Part shown: positions 52,044 to 60,721 of the stretch, in pieces | Numbering within the stretch: the first letter of the stretch is position 1 | Layout: each line of letters opens with the position of its first letter | DNA from: Pseudolactococcus sp041800635 | Lineage (GTDB): Bacteria > Bacillota > Bacilli > Lactobacillales > Streptococcaceae | DNA length: 64,000 bases | Assembly: GCA_047833645.1 (NCBI GenBank) | Contig: CP181259.1 | Span: 2,170,001 to 2,234,000 of the forward strand | Direction: 5' to 3' | Program-made: the position numbers and the translations under genes | The notes under the pieces: model-generated | Databases searched by the model: none | Told to the model about the DNA's origin: nothing | What the model saw: the letters and a program-made list of their open reading frames with translations, nothing else

Positions 52044-52385
52044 GTGAAAGAAACGCAGTTATTAAAAGGAGTTTTAGACGGTTGTGTCTTGCATATCATT
52101 GCCAATAATAAAATATATGGTTACGAACTTGTTCAAAAATTAAAGCAATATGGGTTTGATACGATTGTTGGTGGCACAGTCTATCCCCTTTTGCAAAAGC
52201 TAGAAAAAATGAACTTGATTGAGGGAAAAACAGAAAAATCATTAGACGGCCCAGACCGAAAATATCTTTATATCACGCCTGAGGGCAGAGAATATTTAAC
52301 ACTTTTTGATGAACAATGGTTGGCTTTAGTTGGCAAAGTTGCGGATATTATTAAAATGGAAAGCGAAGGAACCTATGAAAACTGA
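52044..52385 (+). CDS. PadR-family transcriptional regulator
   Basis: 113 residues from a GTG start behind AAGGGGTG. Typical PadR winged helix: LLKGVLDGCVLHIIANNKIYGYEL and GGTVYPLLQKLEKMNLI near 42-58, with DRKYLYITPEG as the wing. It overlaps the next gene by 11 bp. It likely represses this accessory unit, and possibly the surface-protein pair upstream. Confidence 0.9.
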   Translation: MKETQLLKGVLDGCVLHIIANNKIYGYELVQKLKQYGFDTIVGGTVYPLLQKLEKMNLIEGKTEKSLDGPDRKYLYITPEGREYLTLFDEQWLALVGKVADIIKMESEGTYEN

Positions 52386-53256
52386 CAGTGTCAATCTGTT
52401 GATTGAAGAAAATAATCAATTAAGAGAAGAACTCAATGAGGAAAATAAAATCTATTATGATAAAATTCTATTGTATATGCGCAGTACCTCTCTGTTAAAA
52501 ACTGAGCAAGAAGTCGAAAATATCTTGATTGATTTATTACGAGATTTATTGGAAGTTCAAAAAAATGGTGAAAGTGCCAGTGATTATTTTGGGAAGAACC
52601 CACAAGAAATGTGTCAAGAACTGCTAGATAATACCAGCCAAGTGTCACTCAAAAATATCCTGAAAACACTAGTGCCAATAGTAGTAGGAGGGCTTTTAGC
52701 TTCTGCCTTTTTCGGGGTGCTTAGTCCGGTTTTGATGATTAATCTTTTCCAATTAATTCTGGAAATGATAGTTGTAGCGTTTGTGGTTTGGTTAAGCTTT
52801 AGATACATGAAAAAAACTGCTTTTAAGCGTCAAGAGAAATTTAAACTGCGAGATTTTGTGCCTGTCTTTATCAATTATAGTTTAGTGTTTCTAGTTATTT
52901 CCGGTATCTATTTGCTTTCACTTCTTTTTATGCCAGATTTCCTTATTCTGACAATTCCTGCACCCTATGATATGTTTTTAATTATATTTTTAACAGCTAT
53001 GCTATTTGTTTGGGCAGTGATGGCTAAAAGTGAGTGGTTCAAGGGCTTACTCCCTACATTTCTTCTCATGGGAACAATTGCAATAATAGCTCGTACGACT
53101 TTGGGTAAGGGATTGCTGGCTTATGTTAGTGAATCAGAGATGAGAATGCTCATTGTTTCACTAATTGTATCTATTATCGTGATGTTAGCCTTTAGTGTTC
53201 CTGTCTTGCTATCTATAACGCGAAATAAAAAGCGACAAGAAAGAAATGTTAGCTAA
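52375..53256 (+). CDS. HAAS-like membrane protein (PadR partner)
   Basis: 293 residues from ATG 52375 behind AAGGA. The N-terminal 95 residues form a helical HAAS-like domain (YYDKILLYMRSTSLLKTEQE, NILIDLLRDLLEVQ, FGKNPQEMCQELL), followed by about seven hydrophobic segments and a basic tail. This is the common partner of PadR regulators, here with more TMs than the DUF1700 protein at 31697. The signal sensed is unknown. Confidence 0.75.
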   Translation: MKTDSVNLLIEENNQLREELNEENKIYYDKILLYMRSTSLLKTEQEVENILIDLLRDLLEVQKNGESASDYFGKNPQEMCQELLDNTSQVSLKNILKTLVPIVVGGLLASAFFGVLSPVLMINLFQLILEMIVVAFVVWLSFRYMKKTAFKRQEKFKLRDFVPVFINYSLVFLVISGIYLLSLLFMPDFLILTIPAPYDMFLIIFLTAMLFVWAVMAKSEWFKGLLPTFLLMGTIAIIARTTLGKGLLAYVSESEMRMLIVSLIVSIIVMLAFSVPVLLSITRNKKRQERNVS

Positions 53257-53263
53257 AAAATAC

Positions 53264-53293
53264 TTTACAAAAATTCAAACAATATGTTACAAT
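53264..53293 (+). promoter_or_regulatory. Promoter of the dapA leader
   Basis: TTTACA (53264-53269), 18-bp spacer, extended -10 TGTTACAAT (hexamer 53288-53293). Start near 53300. Confidence 0.7.
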
Positions 53294-53302
53294 ATAAACT
53301 AT

Positions 53303-53525
53303 ATTAGAGGTTGCAGATATGAAGAATGATAATCGAGTGGTGGACACGATGACATTATCAAGCGGCGTAGATGCCGAAAGTCACATTTCACCACAGGAAT
53401 TTGGCTTGGGGCGTTGGGTTAAATCCCGCGAACTGTCTCTTGTCCATCCGGACAAGAGGTGAGCTAATCAAATGACAATTTGACTAACTTGACAGCCTTT
53501 AATTTGTATTGAGGGCTGTTTTTAT
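53303..53525 (+). promoter_or_regulatory. Lysine riboswitch (L-box) with transcription terminator
   Basis: P1 pairs ATTAG (53303-53307) with CTAAT (53464-53468). Conserved L-box elements follow in order: AGAGGTTGCAGA, GGCGTAGATGCCGAAAG, GAACTGTC, the P5 hairpin CTCTTGTCC-ATCC-GGACAAGAG, and GTGAGCTAAT. A terminator (53493-53503 with 53508-53518, then T-rich) completes the expression platform. Lysine binding should stop transcription of dapA. Confidence 0.8.
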
Positions 53526-53606
53526 ATCCTCGAAAACTTTGCTGACTGTCTTATTCCACCTCAAAATCTCAATGAGGTGCTTGCTTATCAAAAGAAAAGA
53601 GCGCTT

Positions 53607-54494
53607 ATGTCATTAGAACAATTGAAAAATGCCCAAATTATCACTGCCCTAGTCACGCCATTTAAAGCAAACGGTGACATTAACTTTGAGGCGCTACCAA
53701 AATTGATTGAATATTTACTTGCGCATCACACGCAAGGCTTGGTTTTGGCTGGGACAACGGGAGAATCCCCAACTTTGACCCATGATGAAGAGTTAGAGCT
53801 TTTCAGAGTGGTACAGGAGATTGTGGCTGGACGCGTCCCCTTAATCGCGGGTATCGGCACCAATGACACGCGAGATTCCGTCATTTTCACGCAAGAAGTT
53901 GCAGCATTTGGCGGTTTTGCGGCAGGCCTTGCGGTCGTGCCTTATTACAATAAACCAAGTCAAGAAGGCCTTTTCCAGCATTTTACAGCCATTGCGGATG
54001 CTTCTGACTTGCCGATTGTGCTCTACAATGTCCCAGGCCGTACCGTCGCTCAACTGACACCCGAAACAAGCCTGCGTTTGGCGCAACATCCCAATATCAT
54101 TGCCATTAAGGAATGCACCGGCGTTGAAAACCTGACCTATCTGATCGAACAGGCACCTGAAGATTTCTTAATCTATACAGGTGAAGATGGGCTCGCTTTC
54201 CATGCCAAAGCGCTGGGTGCACACGGTGTCATTTCAGTTGCGGCGCATACTAATGGTGATGACTTTTATGAGATGTTTGACCAACTAGAAAAGGGTGATA
54301 TTAAAGCCTCAGCACGCGTGCAACGACAACTCTTACCTAAAATCGATGCCTTGTTTTCACTGCCAAGCCCTGCCCCAGTCAAAGCAGTGCTCAATCATCA
54401 GGGATTTGAAGTTGGACCATTAAGATTGCCACTTGTGGCAGCAACGCTTGACGAAGCCAAGACCATTATTCAGGTGGTTGAAAAAGGGAATTGA
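53607..54494 (+). CDS. dapA: 4-hydroxy-tetrahydrodipicolinate synthase
   Basis: 295 residues from ATG 53607 with AAGAG upstream; earlier in-frame codons lack a ribosome site. TIM-barrel aldolase of the DHDPS family: LAGTTGESPTL near 43-53, the catalytic Tyr in LYNVPGRT near 139-146, and the Schiff-base Lys in IAIKECTG near 165-172. It condenses pyruvate with aspartate semialdehyde from Asd, the first step toward diaminopimelate and lysine. Confidence 0.95.
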   Translation: MSLEQLKNAQIITALVTPFKANGDINFEALPKLIEYLLAHHTQGLVLAGTTGESPTLTHDEELELFRVVQEIVAGRVPLIAGIGTNDTRDSVIFTQEVAAFGGFAAGLAVVPYYNKPSQEGLFQHFTAIADASDLPIVLYNVPGRTVAQLTPETSLRLAQHPNIIAIKECTGVENLTYLIEQAPEDFLIYTGEDGLAFHAKALGAHGVISVAAHTNGDDFYEMFDQLEKGDIKASARVQRQLLPKIDALFSLPSPAPVKAVLNHQGFEVGPLRLPLVAATLDEAKTIIQVVEKGN

Positions 54495-54573
54495 TATTTC
54501 GGTGGTAAATAAGTAAAGTTTGATATAAAGCCAAATAAATGGTACACTTATTGTAAGTGTAACTGTACAAGAT

Positions 54574-54603
54574 AAGTCGGAGCTGCACGGTTTCGACTTT
54601 TGA
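54574..54603 (+). terminator. Hairpin after dapA
   Basis: AAGTCG/CGACTT with a T-rich 3' side, between dapA and rnjB. Confidence 0.5.
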
Positions 54604-54639
54604 TTTGCAAAAATATCAATTATTGGAGAAAAATTATTT

Positions 54640-56358
54640 ATGAGTAAGATAAAAATAGCCGCGCTAGGTGGCGTGCGCGAGTTTGGTAAAAATATGTATG
54701 TCGTTGAAGTTGACGATGTTATTTTTGTTTTGGATGCGGGCTTGAAATACCCAGAAACTGAGATGTTAGGGGTGGATTTTGTCATTCCTGATTTGAGTTA
54801 TTTGGTAGAAAATGCGGACCGTGTCGCGGGTATTTTTCTGACACATGGTCATCCAGACTCTATCGGTGCTTTGCCTTATCTTGTGTCTGAAGTCCCTGTC
54901 CCTGTTTTTGGCAGTCAATTAACAATTGAACTGGCTAAAATTGGCGTGAAAAACTTTGATGGCAGCAAGAAATTTGACGATTTCCATGTGGTTGATGAGT
55001 CGACTGAAATTGACTTTGGAACAGCTGTCATCTCATTCTTTGCGACGACCCATACGATTCCAGAAAGCCTGGGTATCGTTGTCGGTACGCAAGATGGCAA
55101 TATCGTCTATACGGGTGATTTCAAGTTTGACCCTGCCGTTGGGGAAGGCTACAAAACGAATATCGGTCGATTGGCTGAAATTGGCACTCAAGGTGTTTTG
55201 GCCTTGCTCAGTGAATCAGCTAATGCCTTGACCAATCTCCAACCTGCCAGTGAATCAGAAATCGCTGATAAAATTTTTGATACCATTGCCGACTGGGAAG
55301 GCCGTGTCATCATTGCATCTGTTGCCGGAAATTTAGCACGCATTCAACAAGTCATCGACAGTGCCATTAAAGTCGGTCGTCACATCGCTTTCACCGGCCA
55401 TGACATGGACAGAATCGTTAAAACAGCTAGCGATTTGGGCAAGTTGCGCATCGATGATGCGCAAATGATTATCAACCCTAAAGACATTAACAAATATGCA
55501 GATCGTGAGATCTTGATTTTGGAGACTGGTCGTATGGGTGAGCCCCTTAAAACTTTAGGGGACATGGCGACAGGCCGTCACCGTGCCGTTAAAATCAAAG
55601 ATGGTGACTTGGTCTACACGGTCACGAGTCCAACGATTTCTTACGAAACGATGGTCGCTAAAACTGAAAATATCGTCTATCGCGCAGGCGGCATCATGAA
55701 GATGCTTTCAAGCGATTTGACCGTTTCAGGCCACGCGAATTCCCGTGATTTGCAGTTCTTACTAGATATCTTGCAGCCTAAAAACTTGATGCCAGTCCAA
55801 GGTGAATACCGCGAATTACAAGCGCACGCAGAGCGTGCCATGGAAGTGGGGATTTTACCAGAGAATATCTTCCTAGCTAAACGTGGGGAAGTTATCACTT
55901 TTGATGCCAATGGGAATTTTGAACCCAATGGTGTGATTGCGGCTGAAAACGTCATGATTGATGGCTCTGGTGTCGGTGATATCGGTAATATCGTCTTAAG
56001 AGACCGTAAAATTTTGAGTGAAGATGGCATCTTCATCGCAGTGATTACCATTTCTAAGCATGAGAAAAAAATCATCAGCAAGACAAAAGTTCACACGCGT
56101 GGCTTTGTCTACGTCAAAAATTCACGTAATTTGATGAAAGAAGCAGCGATCAAAGTAGACGAAAAAGTCAAGACTTACTTGGCTGGCGATAACTTTGATT
56201 GGGCTGAAATCAAATCTGAAATTCGCGATACCCTTGGTAAATTCTTATACGATCAAACCAAACGTCGTCCCGTTGTTTTACCAGTTGTCATGGAAGTCCG
56301 TCAAAATGATTTCCGCCAAAAACGCCATGGTAAAAATAAGAAAAAAGTTGAGAAATAA
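54640..56358 (+). CDS. rnjB: Ribonuclease J2
   Basis: 572 residues. Metallo-beta-lactamase domain with THGHPDSIGALPYL near 68-81, where the metal-binding motif is HGHPDS rather than the HGHEDH/HGHEDA form of active RNase J1. This points to the J2 subunit with weak own activity. A beta-CASP domain and C-terminal domain follow (YTVTSPTISYE, VSGHANSRDLQFLLDI). It forms a complex with J1 for 5'-end-dependent RNA decay. GGAG lies before the ATG. Confidence 0.92.
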   Translation: MSKIKIAALGGVREFGKNMYVVEVDDVIFVLDAGLKYPETEMLGVDFVIPDLSYLVENADRVAGIFLTHGHPDSIGALPYLVSEVPVPVFGSQLTIELAKIGVKNFDGSKKFDDFHVVDESTEIDFGTAVISFFATTHTIPESLGIVVGTQDGNIVYTGDFKFDPAVGEGYKTNIGRLAEIGTQGVLALLSESANALTNLQPASESEIADKIFDTIADWEGRVIIASVAGNLARIQQVIDSAIKVGRHIAFTGHDMDRIVKTASDLGKLRIDDAQMIINPKDINKYADREILILETGRMGEPLKTLGDMATGRHRAVKIKDGDLVYTVTSPTISYETMVAKTENIVYRAGGIMKMLSSDLTVSGHANSRDLQFLLDILQPKNLMPVQGEYRELQAHAERAMEVGILPENIFLAKRGEVITFDANGNFEPNGVIAAENVMIDGSGVGDIGNIVLRDRKILSEDGIFIAVITISKHEKKIISKTKVHTRGFVYVKNSRNLMKEAAIKVDEKVKTYLAGDNFDWAEIKSEIRDTLGKFLYDQTKRRPVVLPVVMEVRQNDFRQKRHGKNKKKVEK

Positions 56359-56367
56359 GTCAAAGAG

Positions 56368-56398
56368 CAAGACGACGCATGAGTCGATCTTGTTTTTT
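56368..56398 (+). terminator. Terminator of rnjB
   Basis: CAAGACGAC paired with GTCGATCTTG, then T6. Confidence 0.75.
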
Positions 56399-56454
56399 AT
56401 TTTGACCTGATAAAAACTATCTGAGGAAAAGTATAGCCAAAGTTTAAAAAATTT

Positions 56455-56605
56455 GATATAATAATGACAATCAGCAACAGAAGAGGCCACCAAACCTTTC
56501 GGGGTAGTGCTCTAGCCAATAAACCTTTAAATCGTCCAGAGAGGCGGCAAGGCAAAATGACTGTTTTTTATCATTTCTCCCTGCCCATACTGGCAGGGAT
56601 TTTTT
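56455..56605 (+). promoter_or_regulatory. pyrR promoter and PyrR-dependent attenuator 1
   Basis: Extended -10 TGATATAAT (hexamer 56457-56462). The leader carries the PyrR-binding loop sequence TCCAGAGAGG (56535-56544) and a terminator CCCTGCC/GGCAGGG (56579-56585, 56592-56598) with T6. PyrR bound to UMP should favour termination. Confidence 0.85.
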
Positions 56606-56626
56606 GTTGAAAGTATAGGAGAGATT

Positions 56627-57151
56627 ATGTCAAAAACAAAAGAAATCATTGATGACGTCACGATGAAACGTGCGATCACACGGATCACTTACGAAATTAT
56701 CGAGCGCAATAAAGAGTTGGATAAATTGGTCATCGTTGGGATCAAAACACGCGGTGTCTATATCGCAAAGCGGATTCAAGAACGTTTAAAACAGTTAGAA
56801 AATATTGACATCCCGCTCGGTGAATTAGATACAAAACCATTCCGTGATGACAAGAAAACAGAAGAAAACACGACAGAAATCCCAGTTTCGATTACTGACC
56901 GTGAAATCATCTTAGTCGACGACGTCTTATATACAGGTCGGACAATCCGAGCAGCGATTGATGGCTTAGTTGCGCTAGGTCGTCCGTCTAAAGTGAGTTT
57001 GGCTGTCCTTGTTGACCGTGGTCACCGTGAGTTGCCAATTCGCGCAGACTATGTTGGTAAAAATATTCCGACTGCGCGCGATGAAGCAATCATTGTCCAT
57101 GTTTCTGAAATTGACGACGCCGATAGTATTTTGATTAAGAAAGAGGATTAA
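56627..57151 (+). CDS. pyrR: Pyrimidine operon attenuation protein / uracil phosphoribosyltransferase
   Basis: 174 residues, AGGAGAG before the ATG. PRPP-binding motif ILVDDVLYTGRTIRAA near 95-110. PyrR binds UMP and the leader RNAs at 56535 and 58482 to terminate transcription, and has weak uracil phosphoribosyltransferase activity. It abuts pyrP directly (TAA-ATG). Confidence 0.96.
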   Translation: MSKTKEIIDDVTMKRAITRITYEIIERNKELDKLVIVGIKTRGVYIAKRIQERLKQLENIDIPLGELDTKPFRDDKKTEENTTEIPVSITDREIILVDDVLYTGRTIRAAIDGLVALGRPSKVSLAVLVDRGHRELPIRADYVGKNIPTARDEAIIVHVSEIDDADSILIKKED

Positions 57152-58432
57152 ATGTCTGCCAATAAAAATGACGTGATTTATGATGTCCACGATAAACCGC
57201 CAGTTGGCATGTGGGTAGGCCTATCCTTTCAACATCTCTTCGCCATGTTTGGGGCAACCGTCCTAGTCCCAATCCTAGTCGGTATCGATCCAGCCATCGC
57301 CCTTTTTTCAAGTGGTCTGGGTACCCTAGCCCACTTAAGTGTCACCAAGTATAAAATTCCAGCCTACATGGGCTCTAGTTTTGCCTACATCCTTGCCATG
57401 CAAAGCCTGATGAAATCAGACGGCATTGCAGCCGTTGCGCAAGGGGCAGTCGTTGGTGGCTTCGTCTACCTCCTTGTCGCCTTGATCGTTAAATTCGTCG
57501 GTAAAGGTTGGATTGATAAAGTCCTCCCACCGATTGTCGTTGGGCCAATCGTCATGGTCATCGGCTTGAGCCTGGCAGGGACAGCTGTCAATGACGCCAT
57601 GAATAAAAATGGTGAGTATAATCTGACCTTCCTGATGATTGCCCTTGTGACCCTCTTTGCGGTCCTAGCCTTTAATATGTTTGGCAAAGGCCTGACCAGC
57701 CTGATCCCGATTTTACTCGGCATCATCGTTGGTTACGTTTTTACCCTCATCGTCCAAAAAATCACCGGCACGACGATCATTTCATTTGACGAAATTAGCA
57801 AAAGCGCTTGGCTAGACGTGCCCAAATTCGATATCATGTTTGTCGATTACCACTTCAAACTCTATCCGTCAGCGATTCTGACCATGGCACCGATCGCCTT
57901 TGTGACCATGACCGAACACTTCGGTCATGTCATGGTGCTGAACTCTTTAACCGGTAACGATTATTTTAAAGACCCGGGATTGGAACGCACCTTAACAGGT
58001 GATGGCGTGGCACAAATCATTGCCGGATTCTTTGGCGCACCGCCAGTGACATCTTATGGGGAAAACATTGGCGTGATGGCGATTACAAAAATTCATTCCG
58101 TCTATGTCATTGCTGGCGCTGCAGTCTTTGCAGTTGTCCTCAGCTTTGTCGGAAAAATCTCAGCCCTTATTCATTCCATTCCAACACCCGTTATAGGCGG
58201 TGTCTCTATCGCGCTCTTTGGTGTCATTGCCTCAAGTGGGTTGAAAATTTTAGTCGATAATAAAGTAGACTTTGATGACAAGCGCAATCTCTTGATTGCC
58301 AGTGTGATTCTCGTTTCAGGTATTGGTGGTTTGACCTTGAATGTTGCAGGTATCTCCATTTCAGGTGTTGCCTTCTCAACCATTCTCGGTATTCTCATGC
58401 ACTTAATTTTACCTAAAACTATTGATAAGTAA
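57152..58432 (+). CDS. pyrP: Uracil permease
   Basis: 426 residues of the NCS2 nucleobase family with about 12-14 TM segments. Signatures include GSSFAYILAMQS near 74, AFVTMTEHFGHV near 249-260, and GAPPVTSYGENIGVMAITK near 295-313. It imports uracil by proton symport. The start codon follows the pyrR stop with no gap. Confidence 0.94.
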   Translation: MSANKNDVIYDVHDKPPVGMWVGLSFQHLFAMFGATVLVPILVGIDPAIALFSSGLGTLAHLSVTKYKIPAYMGSSFAYILAMQSLMKSDGIAAVAQGAVVGGFVYLLVALIVKFVGKGWIDKVLPPIVVGPIVMVIGLSLAGTAVNDAMNKNGEYNLTFLMIALVTLFAVLAFNMFGKGLTSLIPILLGIIVGYVFTLIVQKITGTTIISFDEISKSAWLDVPKFDIMFVDYHFKLYPSAILTMAPIAFVTMTEHFGHVMVLNSLTGNDYFKDPGLERTLTGDGVAQIIAGFFGAPPVTSYGENIGVMAITKIHSVYVIAGAAVFAVVLSFVGKISALIHSIPTPVIGGVSIALFGVIASSGLKILVDNKVDFDDKRNLLIASVILVSGIGGLTLNVAGISISGVAFSTILGILMHLILPKTIDK

Positions 58433-58450
58433 CTGAAAATTTGCTACAAT
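58422..58450 (+). promoter_or_regulatory. Second pyr promoter, inside the pyrP 3' end
   Basis: TTGATA (58422-58427), a 17-bp spacer and TGCTACAAT (hexamer 58445-58450). pyrB-carAB can therefore be transcribed separately from pyrRP. Confidence 0.65.
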
Positions 58451-58469
58451 AATAAAAACGAATAAAAAA

Positions 58470-58573
58470 TCCTTTAACAACAGTCCCGTGAGGCTGTGAA
58501 GGTTGTCCACGAAAACGTCCGGCTTTTTGAGCGCGGCGAAACTATGGCTACCTTTAGGGTAGCCATTTTTTTG
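58470..58573 (+). promoter_or_regulatory. PyrR-dependent attenuator 2 (before pyrB)
   Basis: PyrR-binding sequence AGTCCCGTGAGGCT (58482-58495) followed by a terminator ATGGCTACC/GGTAGCCAT (58544-58552, 58558-58566) and T7. Confidence 0.85.
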
Positions 58574-58589
58574 TGAAAGGAATCTCAAC

Positions 58590-59519
58590 TTGACAATATC
58601 ACCCGACGGTATCGTGTCCATCAAACACTTGACAAGTATGGCCTTACTCAGTAATGACGAGGTCTTGGGCTTAATCAAACGCGCCCAAGATTTCAAATAT
58701 CAACGGATTAAACCTGTTTTTAATCGGCAATTTTTTGTGGCCAACCTTTTTTTTGAAAACTCAACACGTACCCACAAATCTTTTGAAGTGGCCGAGAAAA
58801 AACTGGGTTTGGATGTCATCGAATTTGATGCCTCTACCAGTTCGGTTAAAAAAGGTGAGACCTTGTACGATACGGTTTTGACCATGAGTGCCATTGGTGT
58901 GGACGTCTGTGTCATTCGACATACGGATGAACATTACTACCAAGAGTTGGTCGATAGTCGGACGATTCAGGCTGCCATTGTCAATGGTGGTGATGGCTCA
59001 GGGCAACATCCGAGCCAATCCTTGCTCGATTTGATGACGATTTATGAAGAATTCGGGACATTTGAAGGCCTGAAAATCATGATTGCGGGTGATATTACCC
59101 ACAGTCGGGTGGCTAAGTCAAACATGCAAATGCTTAAACGATTAGGCGCAGATATTTATTTCACAGGGCCAGAAAGTTGGTACTCAGATGAGTTTGACGT
59201 TTATGGCCAATATGTCGCCTTGGACGACCTCATCGACAGGGTCGATGTGCTCATGCTACTTCGGGTACAGCATGAGAGACATGAGTCTGGCGAAACATTT
59301 TCAAAAGAAGCCTACCATGACCAATATGGTTTGACGCATGCCAGGTATGCGCAGATGAAGGTGTCGGCCATCATCATGCACCCAGCGCCGGTCAATCGCG
59401 GGGTAGAAATCGCAAGCGACTTGGTCGAGGCACCAAGATCTCGGATTGTGGCGCAAATGACCAACGGGATGTTTATGCGAATGGCGATTTTAGAAGCCAT
59501 ACTCAATGGCAAGGCTTAA
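58590..59519 (+). CDS. pyrB: Aspartate carbamoyltransferase catalytic subunit
   Basis: 309 residues from a TTG start behind AAAGGA; no ATG is suitably placed before the conserved N-terminus. Carbamoyl-phosphate motif STRTHKSFE near 54-62, HPSQSLLD near 137-144, and HPAPVNRGVEI near 263-273. It commits carbamoyl phosphate to pyrimidine synthesis. The Firmicute enzyme has no regulatory subunit. It sits between attenuator 2 and carAB. Confidence 0.95.
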   Translation: MTISPDGIVSIKHLTSMALLSNDEVLGLIKRAQDFKYQRIKPVFNRQFFVANLFFENSTRTHKSFEVAEKKLGLDVIEFDASTSSVKKGETLYDTVLTMSAIGVDVCVIRHTDEHYYQELVDSRTIQAAIVNGGDGSGQHPSQSLLDLMTIYEEFGTFEGLKIMIAGDITHSRVAKSNMQMLKRLGADIYFTGPESWYSDEFDVYGQYVALDDLIDRVDVLMLLRVQHERHESGETFSKEAYHDQYGLTHARYAQMKVSAIIMHPAPVNRGVEIASDLVEAPRSRIVAQMTNGMFMRMAILEAILNGKA

Positions 59520-59531
59520 GCACATGAAAGA

Positions 59532-59627
59532 CTTTGAGCGGGCGAAGTTCGCGAATGACCCTGCTTGGCCGGAGCGCAAGCGTAGTTCAAGTTTCAAGAT
59601 TTTACATAATGAAATCGCAGAAAGAGG
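59532..59627 (+). repeat. Structured intergenic repeat, copy 2
   Basis: It matches copy 1 at 19986-20080 along its whole length. Hairpin 1 is GCGGGC-GAA-GTTCGC (59538-59552) and hairpin 2 GCTTG...CAAGC (59563-59581). Where the two copies differ, the stems stay paired (A-T becomes G-T, TAGGC becomes CAAGC). It ends at the carA ribosome site. Confidence 0.75.
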
Positions 59628-59632
59628 AAAGA

Positions 59633-60721
59633 ATGAAACGACTTTTAATTTTAGAAGATGGCACAATTTTTGAGGGGACAGCCTTCGGTGCAGATATAGA
59701 GGTAACGGGTGAAGTCGTTTTTTCTACAGGGATGACGGGTTATCAGGAGTCTATTACTGACCAGTCCTACAACGGTCAAATTCTGACTTTTACTTATCCC
59801 TTGGTCGGCAATTACGGTATTAACCGAGATGACTATGAGTCGATTGTGCCGACCTGTAAAGGCGTTGTCGTGCGTGAAAATGCCCGTTTGGCGAGCAATT
59901 GGCGCAATCAAATGTCTTTGGATGAGTTTTTGCAACGTAAAAACATTCCGGGGATTTCAGGCATTGATACGCGGGCTTTGACACGAATCATCCGCCATCA
60001 TGGCACGATGAAAGCCACACTTGTCAATCCAGGTGATGAGCTTAAACATGTTCAAGATCAACTTCGGGCAACGGTTTTACCGACCAACCAAGTCGAGCAA
60101 GTCTCAACAAATACAGCCTATCCAAGTCCAGGGACTGGTCGCAATATCGTCGTTGTCGACTTCGGTCTGAAACATTCGATCTTGCGCGAATTATCAAAAC
60201 GTGAGTGTAATCTGACGATTGTCCCACATTCAATCACAGCTGAAGAAATCATTGATATGAATCCTGACGGTGTCATGTTGACAAATGGTCCTGGTGATCC
60301 GACAGATGTGCCAGAGGCTTTAGACATGATTCGTGGCATTCAAGATAAATTTCCAATTTTCGGGATTTGTCTAGGACACCAACTCTTTGCCATGGCCAAT
60401 GGTGCCACGACCAGCAAAATGAAATTCGGTCACCGTGGTTTCAACCATGCGGTTCGTGAAATTGCGACAGGTCGTGTTGATTTTACCAGTCAAAACCATG
60501 GTTACGCTGTAGATGCTGACTCAATTGACAAGACTGATTTGATGGTGACCCATATCGAAATCAATGATCTATCCGTCGAAGGTGTCCGCCACAAATACTT
60601 GCCAGCTTTTTCAGTTCAATTTCACCCAGATGCTGCACCTGGTCCACACGATGCAGACTACCTCTTTGATGAATTTATGGAAATGATTGATGCAACTAAG
60701 CTTGAGAAAGGTGACTTTTAA
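59633..60721 (+). CDS. carA: Carbamoyl-phosphate synthase small subunit
   Basis: 362 residues from ATG 59633 behind AGAGGAAAG; upstream codons belong to the repeat. N-terminal CPSase domain (TGMTGYQESITDQSY near 38-52) and a class I glutamine amidotransferase domain with nucleophile GICLGHQLFA near 245 and His/Glu in FSVQFHPDAAPGP near 324. It supplies ammonia to CarB. The stop overlaps the carB start (TAATG). Confidence 0.96.
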   Translation: MKRLLILEDGTIFEGTAFGADIEVTGEVVFSTGMTGYQESITDQSYNGQILTFTYPLVGNYGINRDDYESIVPTCKGVVVRENARLASNWRNQMSLDEFLQRKNIPGISGIDTRALTRIIRHHGTMKATLVNPGDELKHVQDQLRATVLPTNQVEQVSTNTAYPSPGTGRNIVVVDFGLKHSILRELSKRECNLTIVPHSITAEEIIDMNPDGVMLTNGPGDPTDVPEALDMIRGIQDKFPIFGICLGHQLFAMANGATTSKMKFGHRGFNHAVREIATGRVDFTSQNHGYAVDADSIDKTDLMVTHIEINDLSVEGVRHKYLPAFSVQFHPDAAPGPHDADYLFDEFMEMIDATKLEKGDF

